Of a stretch of DNA of 64,000 nt, positions 28,090 to 35,872 are shown in pieces (within the stretch, counting starts at the first letter, position 1; each line of letters starts with the position of its first letter). The DNA lies in the NCBI GenBank assembly GCA_937775205.1, contig CALKBX010000005.1, forward strand, positions 395,087 to 459,086, given 5' to 3'. Source of the DNA: an uncultured Verrucomicrobiae bacterium (lineage in GTDB: Bacteria; Verrucomicrobiota; Verrucomicrobiia; Limisphaerales; UBA1100). The position numbers and the translations under genes are program-made. The notes beneath the pieces were generated by a model that had not been told where the DNA came from, did not search any database, and saw only the letters and a program-made list of their open reading frames with translations.

Positions 28090-28821
28090 GTGGCAGAGGA
28101 AACAACAACCCCATCCGAGACACCCGCAGCAGCTGCACCCGCAGCTGTAGCCGCCCCTGTGGCGGCGACCCCAGCAACCGCGCCCGCGCGGCAAAATAAT
28201 CGTGGCCCCCGTGGAGCCGGCGGTGGCAATCGTGGCGGTGGCGGCGGTGGAGGTGGAGGTGGACGTGGTCCTGGCGGCCCCGGAGGTCGTGGCGGCAATC
28301 GTCGCGGCGGCCCGCGCGAACGCCGCGCACCGGCCGTGGTTACTGATTCCGAAGGGAACGTGCTTACCGAGAAAGTGGTGTTCATCAATCGCTCCAGCAA
28401 AGTGGTGAAGGGCGGTCGGCGTTTTGGCTTTAGCGCGTTGGTCGTCACCGGCAACCGAAAAGGTGGCGTGGGCGTCGGCATCGGTAAAGCCCGCGAAGTA
28501 ATCACCGCCATTCAAAAAGGCAACGAGGATGCCCGCCGCGAGATGGTGAAAGTTTCCCTCAACGGCGCTACGCTGCCGCACGAGGTGTATTCGGTTTATG
28601 ATGGCGCGCGCGTGTTGCTGCGTCCCGCCTCGCCGGGCACCGGTATCATCGCCGGCAAAACCGTTCGCGCCGTGCTCGAGAGCGCCGGTGTGCGCGATGT
28701 GCTCAGCAAATCACTCGGCTCCAACAACCCCGCCAACGTGGCCAAGGCGACTTTGCAGGCATTGCAAAGCCTGCGTCTGCGCGAAGACGTGTATAAAGCG
28801 CGCGGCAAATCATTAGACTAA
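28090..28821 (+). CDS. rpsE: 30S ribosomal protein S5 with an RGG/Gly-rich N-terminal extension
   Basis: S5 lines the mRNA entry tunnel and affects decoding accuracy. From about residue 83 the protein is a normal S5 with VVKGGRRFGFSALVVTGNRK, GVGVGIGKAREV and PASPGTGIIAGKTVRAVLE. Before it lie about 82 extra residues: an acidic/Thr start, an Ala/Pro stretch, and then a Gly-Arg region with a run of ten glycines and several RGG/RG motifs (residues 37-76). The start is a GTG at 28090; no in-frame ATG exists before the core, and no clear Shine-Dalgarno site is seen. RGG regions elsewhere bind RNA and promote condensates; that role here is inference. rplO follows directly; rpmD is absent. Confidence 0.94.
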   Translation: MAEETTTPSETPAAAAPAAVAAPVAATPATAPARQNNRGPRGAGGGNRGGGGGGGGGGRGPGGPGGRGGNRRGGPRERRAPAVVTDSEGNVLTEKVVFINRSSKVVKGGRRFGFSALVVTGNRKGGVGVGIGKAREVITAIQKGNEDARREMVKVSLNGATLPHEVYSVYDGARVLLRPASPGTGIIAGKTVRAVLESAGVRDVLSKSLGSNNPANVAKATLQALQSLRLREDVYKARGKSLD

Positions 28822-28838
28822 TTTAGGAGAAATTTATC

Positions 28839-29345
28839 ATGCGATTGCACGACCTTAAACCCCGACCCGGAGCCAAGACCCGCCGCAAGCGAGTGGGACG
28901 TGGTCCCGGCAGCGGCCGGGGCAAAACCAGCACCCGAGGCCACAAGGGCCAAAACTCACGCACCGGCAGCAGCACCCGCGCCACTTTTGAGGGCGGCCAG
29001 ATGCCGTACATCCGCCGCCTGCCCAAGCGCGGGTTCAATAATTTCGTTCATCGTATCGATTATTTGGCGGTGAACTTGGAAGCCCTCGAAACGCATTTTG
29101 ACGAAGGTGCTACGGTGGACGTGGCGGCCATCACCGCCAAGGGCCTGGCCAACGGCAAAGGCAACGTGAAGGTGAAAATTTTGGGCACGGGTGAGTTGAA
29201 GAAAAAACTTTTCGTGACCGCGCACAAATTCAGCGCCAAAGCCAAAGCCGCAATCGAAGCGGCGGGCGGCAGCTGCACCGCGCTCATCGCGGCTTCTCAA
29301 CCGGATGCAGAAACCCCAGCGGAACAACCGGCAGCGGAAGAATAA
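28839..29345 (+). CDS. rplO: 50S ribosomal protein L15
   Basis: L15 assembles late at the base of the central protuberance. The 168-residue protein has LHDLKPRPGAKTRRKRVGRG, GSGRGKTSTRGHKGQNSR and GGQMPYIRRLPKRGFNN, the family signature. A C-terminal acidic tail of about 20 residues (AETPAEQPAAEE) extends beyond the usual end. GGAGAAATTTATC precedes the ATG. secY follows after nine bases. Confidence 0.96.
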   Translation: MRLHDLKPRPGAKTRRKRVGRGPGSGRGKTSTRGHKGQNSRTGSSTRATFEGGQMPYIRRLPKRGFNNFVHRIDYLAVNLEALETHFDEGATVDVAAITAKGLANGKGNVKVKILGTGELKKKLFVTAHKFSAKAKAAIEAAGGSCTALIAASQPDAETPAEQPAAEE

Positions 29346-29354
29346 TCACGCCTG

Positions 29355-30779
29355 ATGTTCGCTCGGTATTTCCAAACCCTCAGTAATTGCTTTAAGATTC
29401 CGGAACTCCGGAGTCGAATTGTATTCACGTTGCTATTGCTGTTGGTGTGTCGGTTGATCGCCTTGGTTCCCGTGCCCCAATTGGACGGGGCGTTGTTGGC
29501 AAGAACTTTTGCTGAATTGGCAAACAAAGCTTCCGAAGGCGGCGGCACTTCCCTGCTGGGCATGTACAGCATGTTCACCGGAGGCGCGATGGAGCAATGC
29601 GCGCTCGGGTCGCTGGGCATCATGCCCTATATTAGTGCCACGATTATTATTCAGCTAATGACCGCCGTGGTTCCCTCGCTTAGCAAACTTTCCCGCGAAG
29701 AGGGTGGCCGCACACAAATCATCAAGTACGGCCGCTATCTCACCGTGCTGCTTTGCCTCGGGCAGGGTTTCGTGATGAGTCTGGGCTGGGAAAATCCGGG
29801 AAACATTCCCGGCTTTGAAAGTTTGAAAAATCAAAGCCTGGTGATTGGCGCGTCAGACTGGTGGTATCATCTGCGCACCACTTTACTGCTCACCACGGGC
29901 ACTGTGATTCTCATGTGGTTGGGTGAACAAATCACCGAGCGCGGCATTGGTAACGGCATTTCACTGGTCATCACCGTGGGCATCATCTCCCGCATCGACC
30001 GTGCGGCATACGAGTTTTATGAGATGTTCGCCAGCAGTGGCGCGCATCCGTTCAAGGGCGTACTATTGATTGGGTTGTTATTCGCGGTAGTAGGTGCCGT
30101 GATTGCCGTAACCCAAGCCATGCGGAAAATACCGGTGCAATACGCCCAACGCACTGTGGGCCGCAAGCAATATCAGGGCGGGTCAACCTATTTCCCGCTG
30201 CGCGTCAATTACGCGGGTGTGATGCCCATCATTTTTGCTCAGGCCATCATGATGTTCCCGGCACAAATTTTTGGAACCTTGGGCCGAGTGTTAGCTTCCA
30301 AGGGCGATGACGGGAGCTTTTGGTTGAGCCTGGGCAATACAATCACAAAAATGGGCGACGCCCTTCAATACGGCAGTGTTTGGAATTTGGTTATGGTTGG
30401 GATGATGATTTTATTCTTCAGCTATTTCTGGGTGGCCACGCAGTTTAATGAAACGCAGATTGCTGATGATCTCAAAAAAGGCGGCGGCTACATTCCCGGC
30501 GTTCGGCCCGGCAATGCGACGCGAGATTTTTTGCATCACTCCATGAGTCGGCTCACTTTGGCGGGCGCAATGTTTTTGGTCGCCATTGCAATTTTGCCGA
30601 CCATCATGACCACCGAATTTAAAATCCCGATGATCGTCGCCCAGTTCTTTGGCGGCACCAGTGTTTTGATTATGGTGGGCGTGATGCTCGATACGATGCG
30701 GCAGGTGGAAAGTCATCTCGCCCAGCGCCATTACGACGGCTTTTTGAAAACCGGGAAAGTGCGCGGACGCTTTAATTAA
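29355..30779 (+). CDS. secY: Preprotein translocase subunit SecY
   Basis: SecY is the membrane channel of the Sec translocase. The 474-residue protein has about ten membrane helices; recognisable segments are IPELRSRIVFTLLLLLVCRL, GIMPYISATIIIQLM, GIGNGISLVITVGI, the cytosolic loop around YAQRTVGRKQYQGGSTYFPL, and GGGYIPGVRPGNATRDFL. It is somewhat longer than Escherichia coli SecY. adk, which often follows secY, is not here. Confidence 0.97.
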   Translation: MFARYFQTLSNCFKIPELRSRIVFTLLLLLVCRLIALVPVPQLDGALLARTFAELANKASEGGGTSLLGMYSMFTGGAMEQCALGSLGIMPYISATIIIQLMTAVVPSLSKLSREEGGRTQIIKYGRYLTVLLCLGQGFVMSLGWENPGNIPGFESLKNQSLVIGASDWWYHLRTTLLLTTGTVILMWLGEQITERGIGNGISLVITVGIISRIDRAAYEFYEMFASSGAHPFKGVLLIGLLFAVVGAVIAVTQAMRKIPVQYAQRTVGRKQYQGGSTYFPLRVNYAGVMPIIFAQAIMMFPAQIFGTLGRVLASKGDDGSFWLSLGNTITKMGDALQYGSVWNLVMVGMMILFFSYFWVATQFNETQIADDLKKGGGYIPGVRPGNATRDFLHHSMSRLTLAGAMFLVAIAILPTIMTTEFKIPMIVAQFFGGTSVLIMVGVMLDTMRQVESHLAQRHYDGFLKTGKVRGRFN

Positions 30780-30801
30780 TCCTGTGAGCATTTGCAACCC
30801 C

Positions 30802-31590
30802 ATGATCCCGATAAAAACACTCGACGAGCTGGACGCCATGCGTGAGGCGGGTCGCGTGGCCGGCACCGTGCTGGCGGAGGCATCTGCGTGGATGAAGCCG
30901 GGCGTGACCACCCGCGAGATTGACGAATACGCTGCCAGCCGCATCAAAGCCCACGGGGCCAAGAGTGCATTTTTGGGCTACGAAGTGAGCGGCCGGAAGT
31001 ATCCTTGCCACATTTGCATTTCCATGAATGACGAAGTGGTGCACGGCCTCGCCAGCAAACGAAAGGTGAAAGAGGGCGACATCGTCAGCCTCGATTGTGG
31101 CGTGCGTGTGGATGGATTTATCGGCGATACCGCCCGCACGGTCATTATTGGCGAGTGTTCCGAAGAGACACAAAAATTGATTGATGTGACTCAGCAATCC
31201 CTGTATGATGGAATCTCCCACGCGTTACCGGGAAACCGGGTGAAGGATATTTCATGCGCGGTGCAAAATCGGGTGGAAGCTAATGGGTTTTCCATCGTCC
31301 GCGAATTCGTGGGGCACGGGGTGGGGCGAACGGTTCACGAGGAACCGCAGATCCCGAACTTTGTGAGTGCCGGCGAGACGCCCGAGCTGCGGCCGGGGAT
31401 GACGATTGCCATCGAGCCGATGGTGAATGCCGGCGGCATGAAGGTGAAATTTTTGTCGGATGGTTGGACCGTGGTGACACGGGACGGTCGTCCGTCGGCT
31501 CATTTTGAGCATACCATTGCGGTGACCGAAGGGGAGCCGGAGATTTTGACATGCCTGGAGCTGAAGCCATCCGCGTCGGCGGTTGCGTAG
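30802..31590 (+). CDS. map: Methionine aminopeptidase, type I
   Basis: This enzyme removes the initiator methionine from nascent proteins. The 262-residue protein keeps the metal ligands: Asp in SLDCGVRVDGFIGDTARTV (two Asp), His in GHGVGRTVHEEP, Glu in MTIAIEPMVN and Glu in FEHTIAVTE. The ATG at 30802 gives the usual MIPIKTLDELDAMREAGRV start; an in-frame GTG lies 18 bases upstream. The last 40 bases overlap infA in another frame. Confidence 0.96.
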   Translation: MIPIKTLDELDAMREAGRVAGTVLAEASAWMKPGVTTREIDEYAASRIKAHGAKSAFLGYEVSGRKYPCHICISMNDEVVHGLASKRKVKEGDIVSLDCGVRVDGFIGDTARTVIIGECSEETQKLIDVTQQSLYDGISHALPGNRVKDISCAVQNRVEANGFSIVREFVGHGVGRTVHEEPQIPNFVSAGETPELRPGMTIAIEPMVNAGGMKVKFLSDGWTVVTRDGRPSAHFEHTIAVTEGEPEILTCLELKPSASAVA

Positions 31591-31787
31591 TGGAAGTCCT
31601 CTCGCACCGGTTGGTGCGGGTGGAGTTGGAAAACGGCCACCGAATGATGGGCCACACCACGCGGGCCACCAGCGGATTGCTGGCGGAAGCGGCGGAGGGC
31701 GACAACGTGGTGCTGGAAGTTAGCACCTTCGATCTTTCCAAGGGAAGGGTCGTGCAACTAAATAATTTAGAGACAACAACGAAATAA
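31551..31787 (+). CDS. infA: Translation initiation factor IF-1 (divergent)
   Basis: IF-1 blocks the A site during initiation. The 78-residue OB-fold protein matches the family in [26 protein letters not shown] and [11 protein letters not shown]. The middle is divergent: the conserved HISGKMR region, where basic residues contact 16S rRNA, reads [16 protein letters not shown], keeping a single Arg. The ATG at 31551 lies inside map, giving a 40-base overlap and implying coupling. The position between map and rpmJ supports the assignment. A second, more typical infA elsewhere in the genome is possible. Confidence 0.88.
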   Translation: MPGAEAIRVGGCVVEVLSHRLVRVELENGHRMMGHTTRATSGLLAEAAEGDNVVLEVSTFDLSKGRVVQLNNLETTTK

Positions 31788-31795
31788 GGAACAAC

Positions 31796-31909
31796 ATGAA
31801 GGTACGCGCCTCAGTCAAAAAAATGTGTGAACACTGCCTGGTCATTCGGCGGAAAGGCGTCGTGCGTGTCATCTGCAAAAACAAGCGCCACAAACAGCGC
31901 CAAGGATAA
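31796..31909 (+). CDS. rpmJ: 50S ribosomal protein L36 (zinc-binding form)
   Basis: This 37-residue protein reads [20 protein letters not shown] for its first 20 residues and ends [13 protein letters not shown]. Zinc ligands Cys11, Cys14, Cys27 and His32 are all present, so it is the zinc form. A ribosome-binding AAGGAACA lies just upstream. It begins nine bases after infA and four bases before rpsM, in the standard alpha-operon order. Confidence 0.96.
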   Translation: MKVRASVKKMCEHCLVIRRKGVVRVICKNKRHKQRQG

Positions 31910-31913
31910 TCTC

Positions 31914-32345
31914 ATGCCCCGCATTTTAGGAATCGACATCCCCTCCGCCAAGCGCATCGACATTGCGCTTCGCTCCATCTACGGCATCGGCCCCGCCGTG
32001 TCGGCTAAGGTGTTGGAAAACGCCGGCATCGACGCCGCCGTCCGCGCCCACACCCTCACCGAGGAACAGCTCGCGCAAATTGCCAAGGCTATCCAGTCCA
32101 CTGAGATGCGTCCCTCGCAAACCCGCACAGCTGAAAATTCCGAGACGGGGTTGTGCCCCATTCTCGTCGAGGGTGACCTGCGCCGGAAAGTTTCAGAGGA
32201 CATCAAAAACCTCAAAAGCATCCGGAGCTATCGCGGACAACGCCACCAGAGCGGGCTGCCCACCCGCGGCCAACGCACCCAAACCAATGCACGCACCCGC
32301 AAGGGCCCAAAGAAAACCGTCGGCGCCCAGCGCAAGAAAGACTAA
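31914..32345 (+). CDS. rpsM: 30S ribosomal protein S13 with a short insertion
   Basis: S13 forms intersubunit bridges with L5 and contacts P-site tRNA. The 143-residue protein starts PRILGIDIPSAKRIDIALRS, has the helix-hairpin-helix YGIGPAVSAKVLENAGID, and ends with RSYRGQRHQSGLPTRGQRTQ and TNARTRKGPKKTV. About 20 extra residues (roughly 61-84, including MRPSQTRTAENSETGLC) lie between the HhH domain and VEGDLRRKV. The ATG at 31914 is chosen over the upstream open frame because it gives the family start. Confidence 0.95.
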   Translation: MPRILGIDIPSAKRIDIALRSIYGIGPAVSAKVLENAGIDAAVRAHTLTEEQLAQIAKAIQSTEMRPSQTRTAENSETGLCPILVEGDLRRKVSEDIKNLKSIRSYRGQRHQSGLPTRGQRTQTNARTRKGPKKTVGAQRKKD

Positions 32346-32365
32346 TTTTACAAACCGATTGAATC

Positions 32366-33169
32366 ATGGCTGAAGAAAAACAAGATCCCGCAACCGAAGC
32401 AAAGGCTACTGAAGCTGCTGCTGAGAAGCCCGCCCCCGCGGTAAAAGAAGAGGCTCCCGCAAAAGCCGAGAAGCCCGCCAAGGAAAAGAAGGCTGAAAAG
32501 CCCGCTAAGGAAGAGAAGGCTGAGAAGCCCGCCAAGGAAAAGAAGGCTGAGAAGCCCGCCAAGGAAAAGAAGGCTGAGAAGCCCGCCAAGGAAAAGAAGG
32601 CTGAAAAGCCCGCTAAGGAAGAGAAGGCTGAAAAGCCCGCTAAGGAAGAGAAGGCTGAAAAGCCCGCTAAGGAAGAAAAGGCAGAGGGCGAAAAGAAAAC
32701 CGGGGAAGCTCCGGCTGAATCATCCGAACCGGCCGAAGGGCATCACTCCGCCCCAACCGCTGCGGATCTATTGGCCGACAACGTTGAAGACGTCAAGGCC
32801 ATCAAGGCCAAGAAATCGAAGAATGTCACCCACGGCATCGTTCACATTCAGGCCACCTTCAATAACACTTTGGTGACCATCACCGACATGCAGGGCAACC
32901 CCATCAGTTGGTACAGCGCCGGTCGCGCCGGCTTCAAGGGCTCCCGAAAAAGCACCTCCTACGCCGCCCAACAAGTGGCCCAACGCGCTGCCAACGATGC
33001 CAAAGCCCACGGGCTGCGCGAGGTGGAAGTGCGTGTCAAAGGCCCCGGCTCCGGCCGCGAATCCGCCATCCGCGCCCTCCAAGCTGTCGGGCTGGAGATC
33101 ACCACAATCAAAGACGTCACCCCCATTCCACACAACGGCTGTCGCCCCAAGAAGCGGCGGCGCGTTTAA
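32366..33169 (+). CDS. rpsK: 30S ribosomal protein S11 with a repetitive N-terminal extension
   Basis: S11 forms the platform near the mRNA exit. The core, about residues 150-267, is normal: [55 protein letters not shown] and the invariant end [13 protein letters not shown]. Ahead of it lie about 149 extra residues: an acidic start, eight tandem copies of AEKPAKEKK or AEKPAKEEK (residues 34-105), then an acidic Ser/Glu/His linker. The usual S11 is about 130 residues. The repeats are nearly identical in DNA, so copy number probably varies between strains. The ATG at 32366 is the only reasonable start; no ATG occurs nearer the core. Confidence 0.95.
   Translation: MAEEKQDPATEAKATEAAAEKPAPAVKEEAPAKAEKPAKEKKAEKPAKEEKAEKPAKEKKAEKPAKEKKAEKPAKEKKAEKPAKEEKAEKPAKEEKAEKPAKEEKAEGEKKTGEAPAESSEPAEGHHSAPTAADLLADNVEDVKAIKAKKSKNVTHGIVHIQATFNNTLVTITDMQGNPISWYSAGRAGFKGSRKSTSYAAQQVAQRAANDAKAHGLREVEVRVKGPGSGRESAIRALQAVGLEITTIKDVTPIPHNGCRPKKRRRV
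32465..32680 (+). repeat. Eight-copy 27-bp tandem repeat inside rpsK
   Basis: Eight in-frame copies of a 27-base unit encode [11 protein letters not shown]. Copies differ by only a few synonymous or A/G changes (AAG/GAG, GAG/GAA, GCC/GCT), which points to recent slippage or unequal exchange. The unit is a multiple of three, so gain or loss keeps the S11 frame. Confidence 0.95.
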
Positions 33170-33191
33170 CTCTCAATAATTTTTTACCACC

Positions 33192-33800
33192 ATGGCACGT
33201 TACACTGGACCCCGACTTCGCATCAGCCGCCGCTTGCGGACGCCTATCTTTGGCCCCTCCAAATATTTGGAGCGCAAGGATTATCCGCCCGGACAACACG
33301 GGCAGAGCCGCCGCCGAAAGGCCACCGACTACGCCCTCGCCCTCATGGAAAAGCAAAAGCTCCGCTTTTATTATGGGTTGATGGAAAAACAATTTCGCGG
33401 CGTCTACGAAAAGGCAAACCGCCGCCGCGGAGTGACCGGCGAAATCATGCTCCAGATTCTGGAGACGCGCCTGGACAACATTGTTTACAGCCTCGGTTTC
33501 GGATACTCCCGCGCCCAAGCGCGGCAGATGGTCACCCACGGGCACGTGCTCGTGAACGGTAGCCGTGTGAGCACTCCCAGTTACGTCATGAAAGAAGGCG
33601 ACAAAGTCGGCGTGAAAAACACCGACAAGAGCCGCCATCTGGCCGATAAAAATCTCGAGTACTCCACCAGCCGCAATGTGCCCGACTGGTTGAGCCTCGA
33701 TAAGGATGCTTACGAGGGCGTGATGGAACGCATCCCCACCCGCGACGACATTCAACCCATCGCCAATGAACAGGCGATTGTAGAATTTTATTCCCGCTAA
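33192..33800 (+). CDS. rpsD: 30S ribosomal protein S4 (zinc-free form)
   Basis: S4 nucleates 30S body assembly. The 202-residue protein opens ARYTGPRLRISRRL and lacks the N-terminal Cys ligands of zinc-binding S4. It has YYGLMEKQFRGVYEKANRRR, the S4 RNA-binding domain LETRLDNIVYSLGFGYSRAQ and VTHGHVLVNGSRV, and ends PIANEQAIVEFYSR. Length and order are standard. Confidence 0.97.
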   Translation: MARYTGPRLRISRRLRTPIFGPSKYLERKDYPPGQHGQSRRRKATDYALALMEKQKLRFYYGLMEKQFRGVYEKANRRRGVTGEIMLQILETRLDNIVYSLGFGYSRAQARQMVTHGHVLVNGSRVSTPSYVMKEGDKVGVKNTDKSRHLADKNLEYSTSRNVPDWLSLDKDAYEGVMERIPTRDDIQPIANEQAIVEFYSR

Positions 33801-33806
33801 TCGTTG

Positions 33807-33822
33807 CCGGCCTTCGGGCCGG
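33807..33822. promoter_or_regulatory. UUCG-tetraloop hairpin between rpsD and rpoA
   Basis: CCGGCC (33807-33812) and GGCCGG (33817-33822) close a TTCG tetraloop, an exceptionally stable hairpin, seven bases after the rpsD stop. No T-tract follows, so it is not a classical terminator. It could stabilise an mRNA end or tune the expression of rpoA relative to the ribosomal genes. Confidence 0.5.
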
Positions 33823-33907
33823 TGCAACCCTGCAATTATACGGGCCGCTGGCACGCGGGAACGAAGCCAACGGTCAGATTAAAATTGCAAATAAGAAAAA
33901 GAAAAAC

Positions 33908-34975
33908 ATGCCAATACGACTCGGACGATTCGAACAACCGAAACACCTCCGCAAAGAGGTGGAAGAAAAAAACTATGCCAAGTTTGTCGCTGAACCTTTT
34001 GAGACCGGCTACGGTCACACGGTTGGCAACTCACTCCGCCGCGTGCTGCTCAGCAGCCTCGAAGGCTCGGCCATCACCTCCATCAAAATCGAGGGCGCCC
34101 AGCACGAGTTTTCCGCCGTGGAAGGCGTGGTGGAAGATGTCTCGGAAATCATTCTCAACCTTAAAAAAGTGAAGTTCAAGCTGCACTCGCGAGATCCGCA
34201 GATGTTGTTGCTCGCCGTGAATAAAGCCGGCGCGGTCACCGCCGCCGACATTGAGCTCAACCAAAACATCGAGATCATTAACCCCAAGCAGCATATCTGC
34301 ACGCTGGACAAGAAAAAGAAATTCATGATGGAACTCGAGGTCCAAGTCGGCCGCGGGTTCTTCAGCGGGGATGACAACAAAAAGGCCAACCAAGCCATCG
34401 GCGTCATTGCTATCGACTCGATTTTCTCACCCGTCACCAAGGTGCGCTACGATGTGAAAGACGCCCGCGTGGGCCAACGCACTGACTACGACAGCCTCGA
34501 GCTGGAAATCTGGACCGACGGCCGCATCAAACCCGATGACGCCCTCACTCAGGCCAGCGCCATCCTTAAGCATCACCTCGATGTATTCGTGGATTACGAT
34601 CAGGAAGCTATTGAGTTTGAGGAAGCCAGCGAAAGCCACGACGAGGAGAAATCCGAACTCCGTAAGCTGCTGGCCATGAGCGTCAACGAGATCGAACTCT
34701 CCGTGCGCGCCGCCAACTGCCTGAACAACGCCAACATCACCACCGTTGGCCAGCTCGCCACCAAGTCCGAAGCGGACATGCTCAAGTACCGCAATTTCGG
34801 CAAGAAATCACTCAACGAAATCAAGGACAAGCTCATCGAGCTGAAGCTCGGCCTCGGCCTCACCTTCGAAGAAGGTGTGTACGATGCCAATGCGGAAATC
34901 CAAAACGGAGCCGAAGACTACAGCCCCATGGAAGAAGAATCCGTGGAAGCAGCTGGCTTGGCCTTTGACGAGTAA
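33908..34975 (+). CDS. rpoA: DNA-directed RNA polymerase subunit alpha
   Basis: The alpha dimer scaffolds polymerase assembly and its C-terminal domain contacts DNA and activators. The 355-residue protein shows the N-terminal domain (EPFETGYGHTVGNSLRRVLL; GAQHEFSAVEGVVEDV) and the C-terminal domain (SVRAANCLNNANITTVGQLA, KYRNFGKKSLNEIKDKL). Length slightly exceeds the norm because of an acidic linker and a C-terminal acidic tail (EEESVEAAGLAFDE). It is in its normal place before rplQ. Confidence 0.97.
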   Translation: MPIRLGRFEQPKHLRKEVEEKNYAKFVAEPFETGYGHTVGNSLRRVLLSSLEGSAITSIKIEGAQHEFSAVEGVVEDVSEIILNLKKVKFKLHSRDPQMLLLAVNKAGAVTAADIELNQNIEIINPKQHICTLDKKKKFMMELEVQVGRGFFSGDDNKKANQAIGVIAIDSIFSPVTKVRYDVKDARVGQRTDYDSLELEIWTDGRIKPDDALTQASAILKHHLDVFVDYDQEAIEFEEASESHDEEKSELRKLLAMSVNEIELSVRAANCLNNANITTVGQLATKSEADMLKYRNFGKKSLNEIKDKLIELKLGLGLTFEEGVYDANAEIQNGAEDYSPMEEESVEAAGLAFDE

Positions 34976-34987
34976 CGAACAAGCACT

Positions 34988-35773
34988 ATGCGCCACCGTA
35001 AACGCACCGCCAAACTAGGCCGCACCAGTGAGCATCGCACCGCGTTGCTCGCCAACCTCGTGTGCAGCCTCATTAAACACCGTCGCATTCGCACCACCCT
35101 CGCCAAGGCCAAAGCCGCCCGCGTGGTGGCCGATAAAATGGTCACCCTCGGCAAAAAGGGCCAGGAGACGGACAGCTCCATTCAATGCCGCCGACTCGTG
35201 GCTGCGCGCTTGCAGCAGCAGCCCCGCCACCACTTCGCCAAGCACAACGGCGTAAGCGGCAAAGTGCGGCGCGACGAATGGCGCCAAAACGAGGACGTGG
35301 TTCGCATTCTCTTTGAGGATATCGCTCCCACCTTTGCCGAGCGCAATGGTGGTTACACGCGAGTCATCAAGCTCGGTCGTCGCCGTGGCGATGCCGCTGA
35401 AATGGCTATCCTTGAATGGGTGAAAGACGGCGACACGCCAGTCCGCGAAAGCAAAAATGCACCCAAAGCAAAGGCATCCAAAGCCGAAGCAGTTACCGAG
35501 GAAGTGATTGAAGAATCCACCACCGAAGAGGCTTCCACCGAGGAAGTTACTGAAGAAGCTGTGACCGAGGAATCAACGGAAGAAGTTGCATCCGAGGAAA
35601 CGGAGACTGCGGAAGAAGAAACGGAGACTGCGGAAGAAGAAACGGAGACTGCGGGAGAAGAAACGGAGGTGTCCGAAGAAGCCGCTTCAGAGGGAACAAA
35701 CGAGGAGCCGGATGCGAAGTCCGAAGAGTCAAAGGACGAACCCAAGTCAGACGACGAAAAGAAATCAGACTAA
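34988..35773 (+). CDS. rplQ: 50S ribosomal protein L17 with a long acidic C-terminal tail
   Basis: L17 is a 50S protein near the tunnel exit. Residues 1 to about 146 are the family core: MRHRKRTAKLGRTSEHRTAL, LVCSLIKHRRIRTTLAKAKA and GGYTRVIKLGRRRGDAAEMA. The core carries a small internal expansion. The remaining 115 residues (from about 35426) are highly acidic, built of Glu with Thr, Ala, Ser and Val, and contain a 21-bp tandem repeat (ETETAEE). Such a tail is not part of typical L17. It contrasts in charge with the basic tail of L18. The gene closes the ribosomal cluster; a strong terminator follows. Confidence 0.95.
   Translation: MRHRKRTAKLGRTSEHRTALLANLVCSLIKHRRIRTTLAKAKAARVVADKMVTLGKKGQETDSSIQCRRLVAARLQQQPRHHFAKHNGVSGKVRRDEWRQNEDVVRILFEDIAPTFAERNGGYTRVIKLGRRRGDAAEMAILEWVKDGDTPVRESKNAPKAKASKAEAVTEEVIEESTTEEASTEEVTEEAVTEESTEEVASEETETAEEETETAEEETETAGEETEVSEEAASEGTNEEPDAKSEESKDEPKSDDEKKSD
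35597..35668 (+). repeat. 21-bp tandem repeat in the acidic tail of rplQ
   Basis: GAAACGGAGACTGCGGAAGAA occurs at 35597-35617 and 35618-35638, with a third copy at 35639-35659 carrying one change (GGGA for GGAA) and a partial fourth. It encodes ETETAEE units and preserves frame. The near-identity of copies suggests recent expansion. Confidence 0.9.
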
Positions 35774-35801
35774 CCTCCGGCGTTTCCAATAACCCAATTG
35801 C

Positions 35802-35836
35802 AACCCGCCCCGCTCGAAAAGTGGGGCGGGTTTTTT
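35802..35836 (+). terminator. Intrinsic terminator ending the ribosomal supercluster
   Basis: AACCCGCCCC (35802-35811) pairs perfectly with GGGGCGGGTT (35823-35832) around an 11-base loop, and the stem runs into a six-T tract (35831-35836). It lies 29 bases after the rplQ stop and is the strongest terminator in the window. Confidence 0.9.
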
Positions 35837-35872
35837 ATTGGGTCAGCCGCTCAATTCGGTATCCTTTGCGCG

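Noticed and set aside
32465-32680. CRISPR-like array
   Set aside because: The 27-bp units are directly adjacent with no spacers and encode protein repeats in S11.
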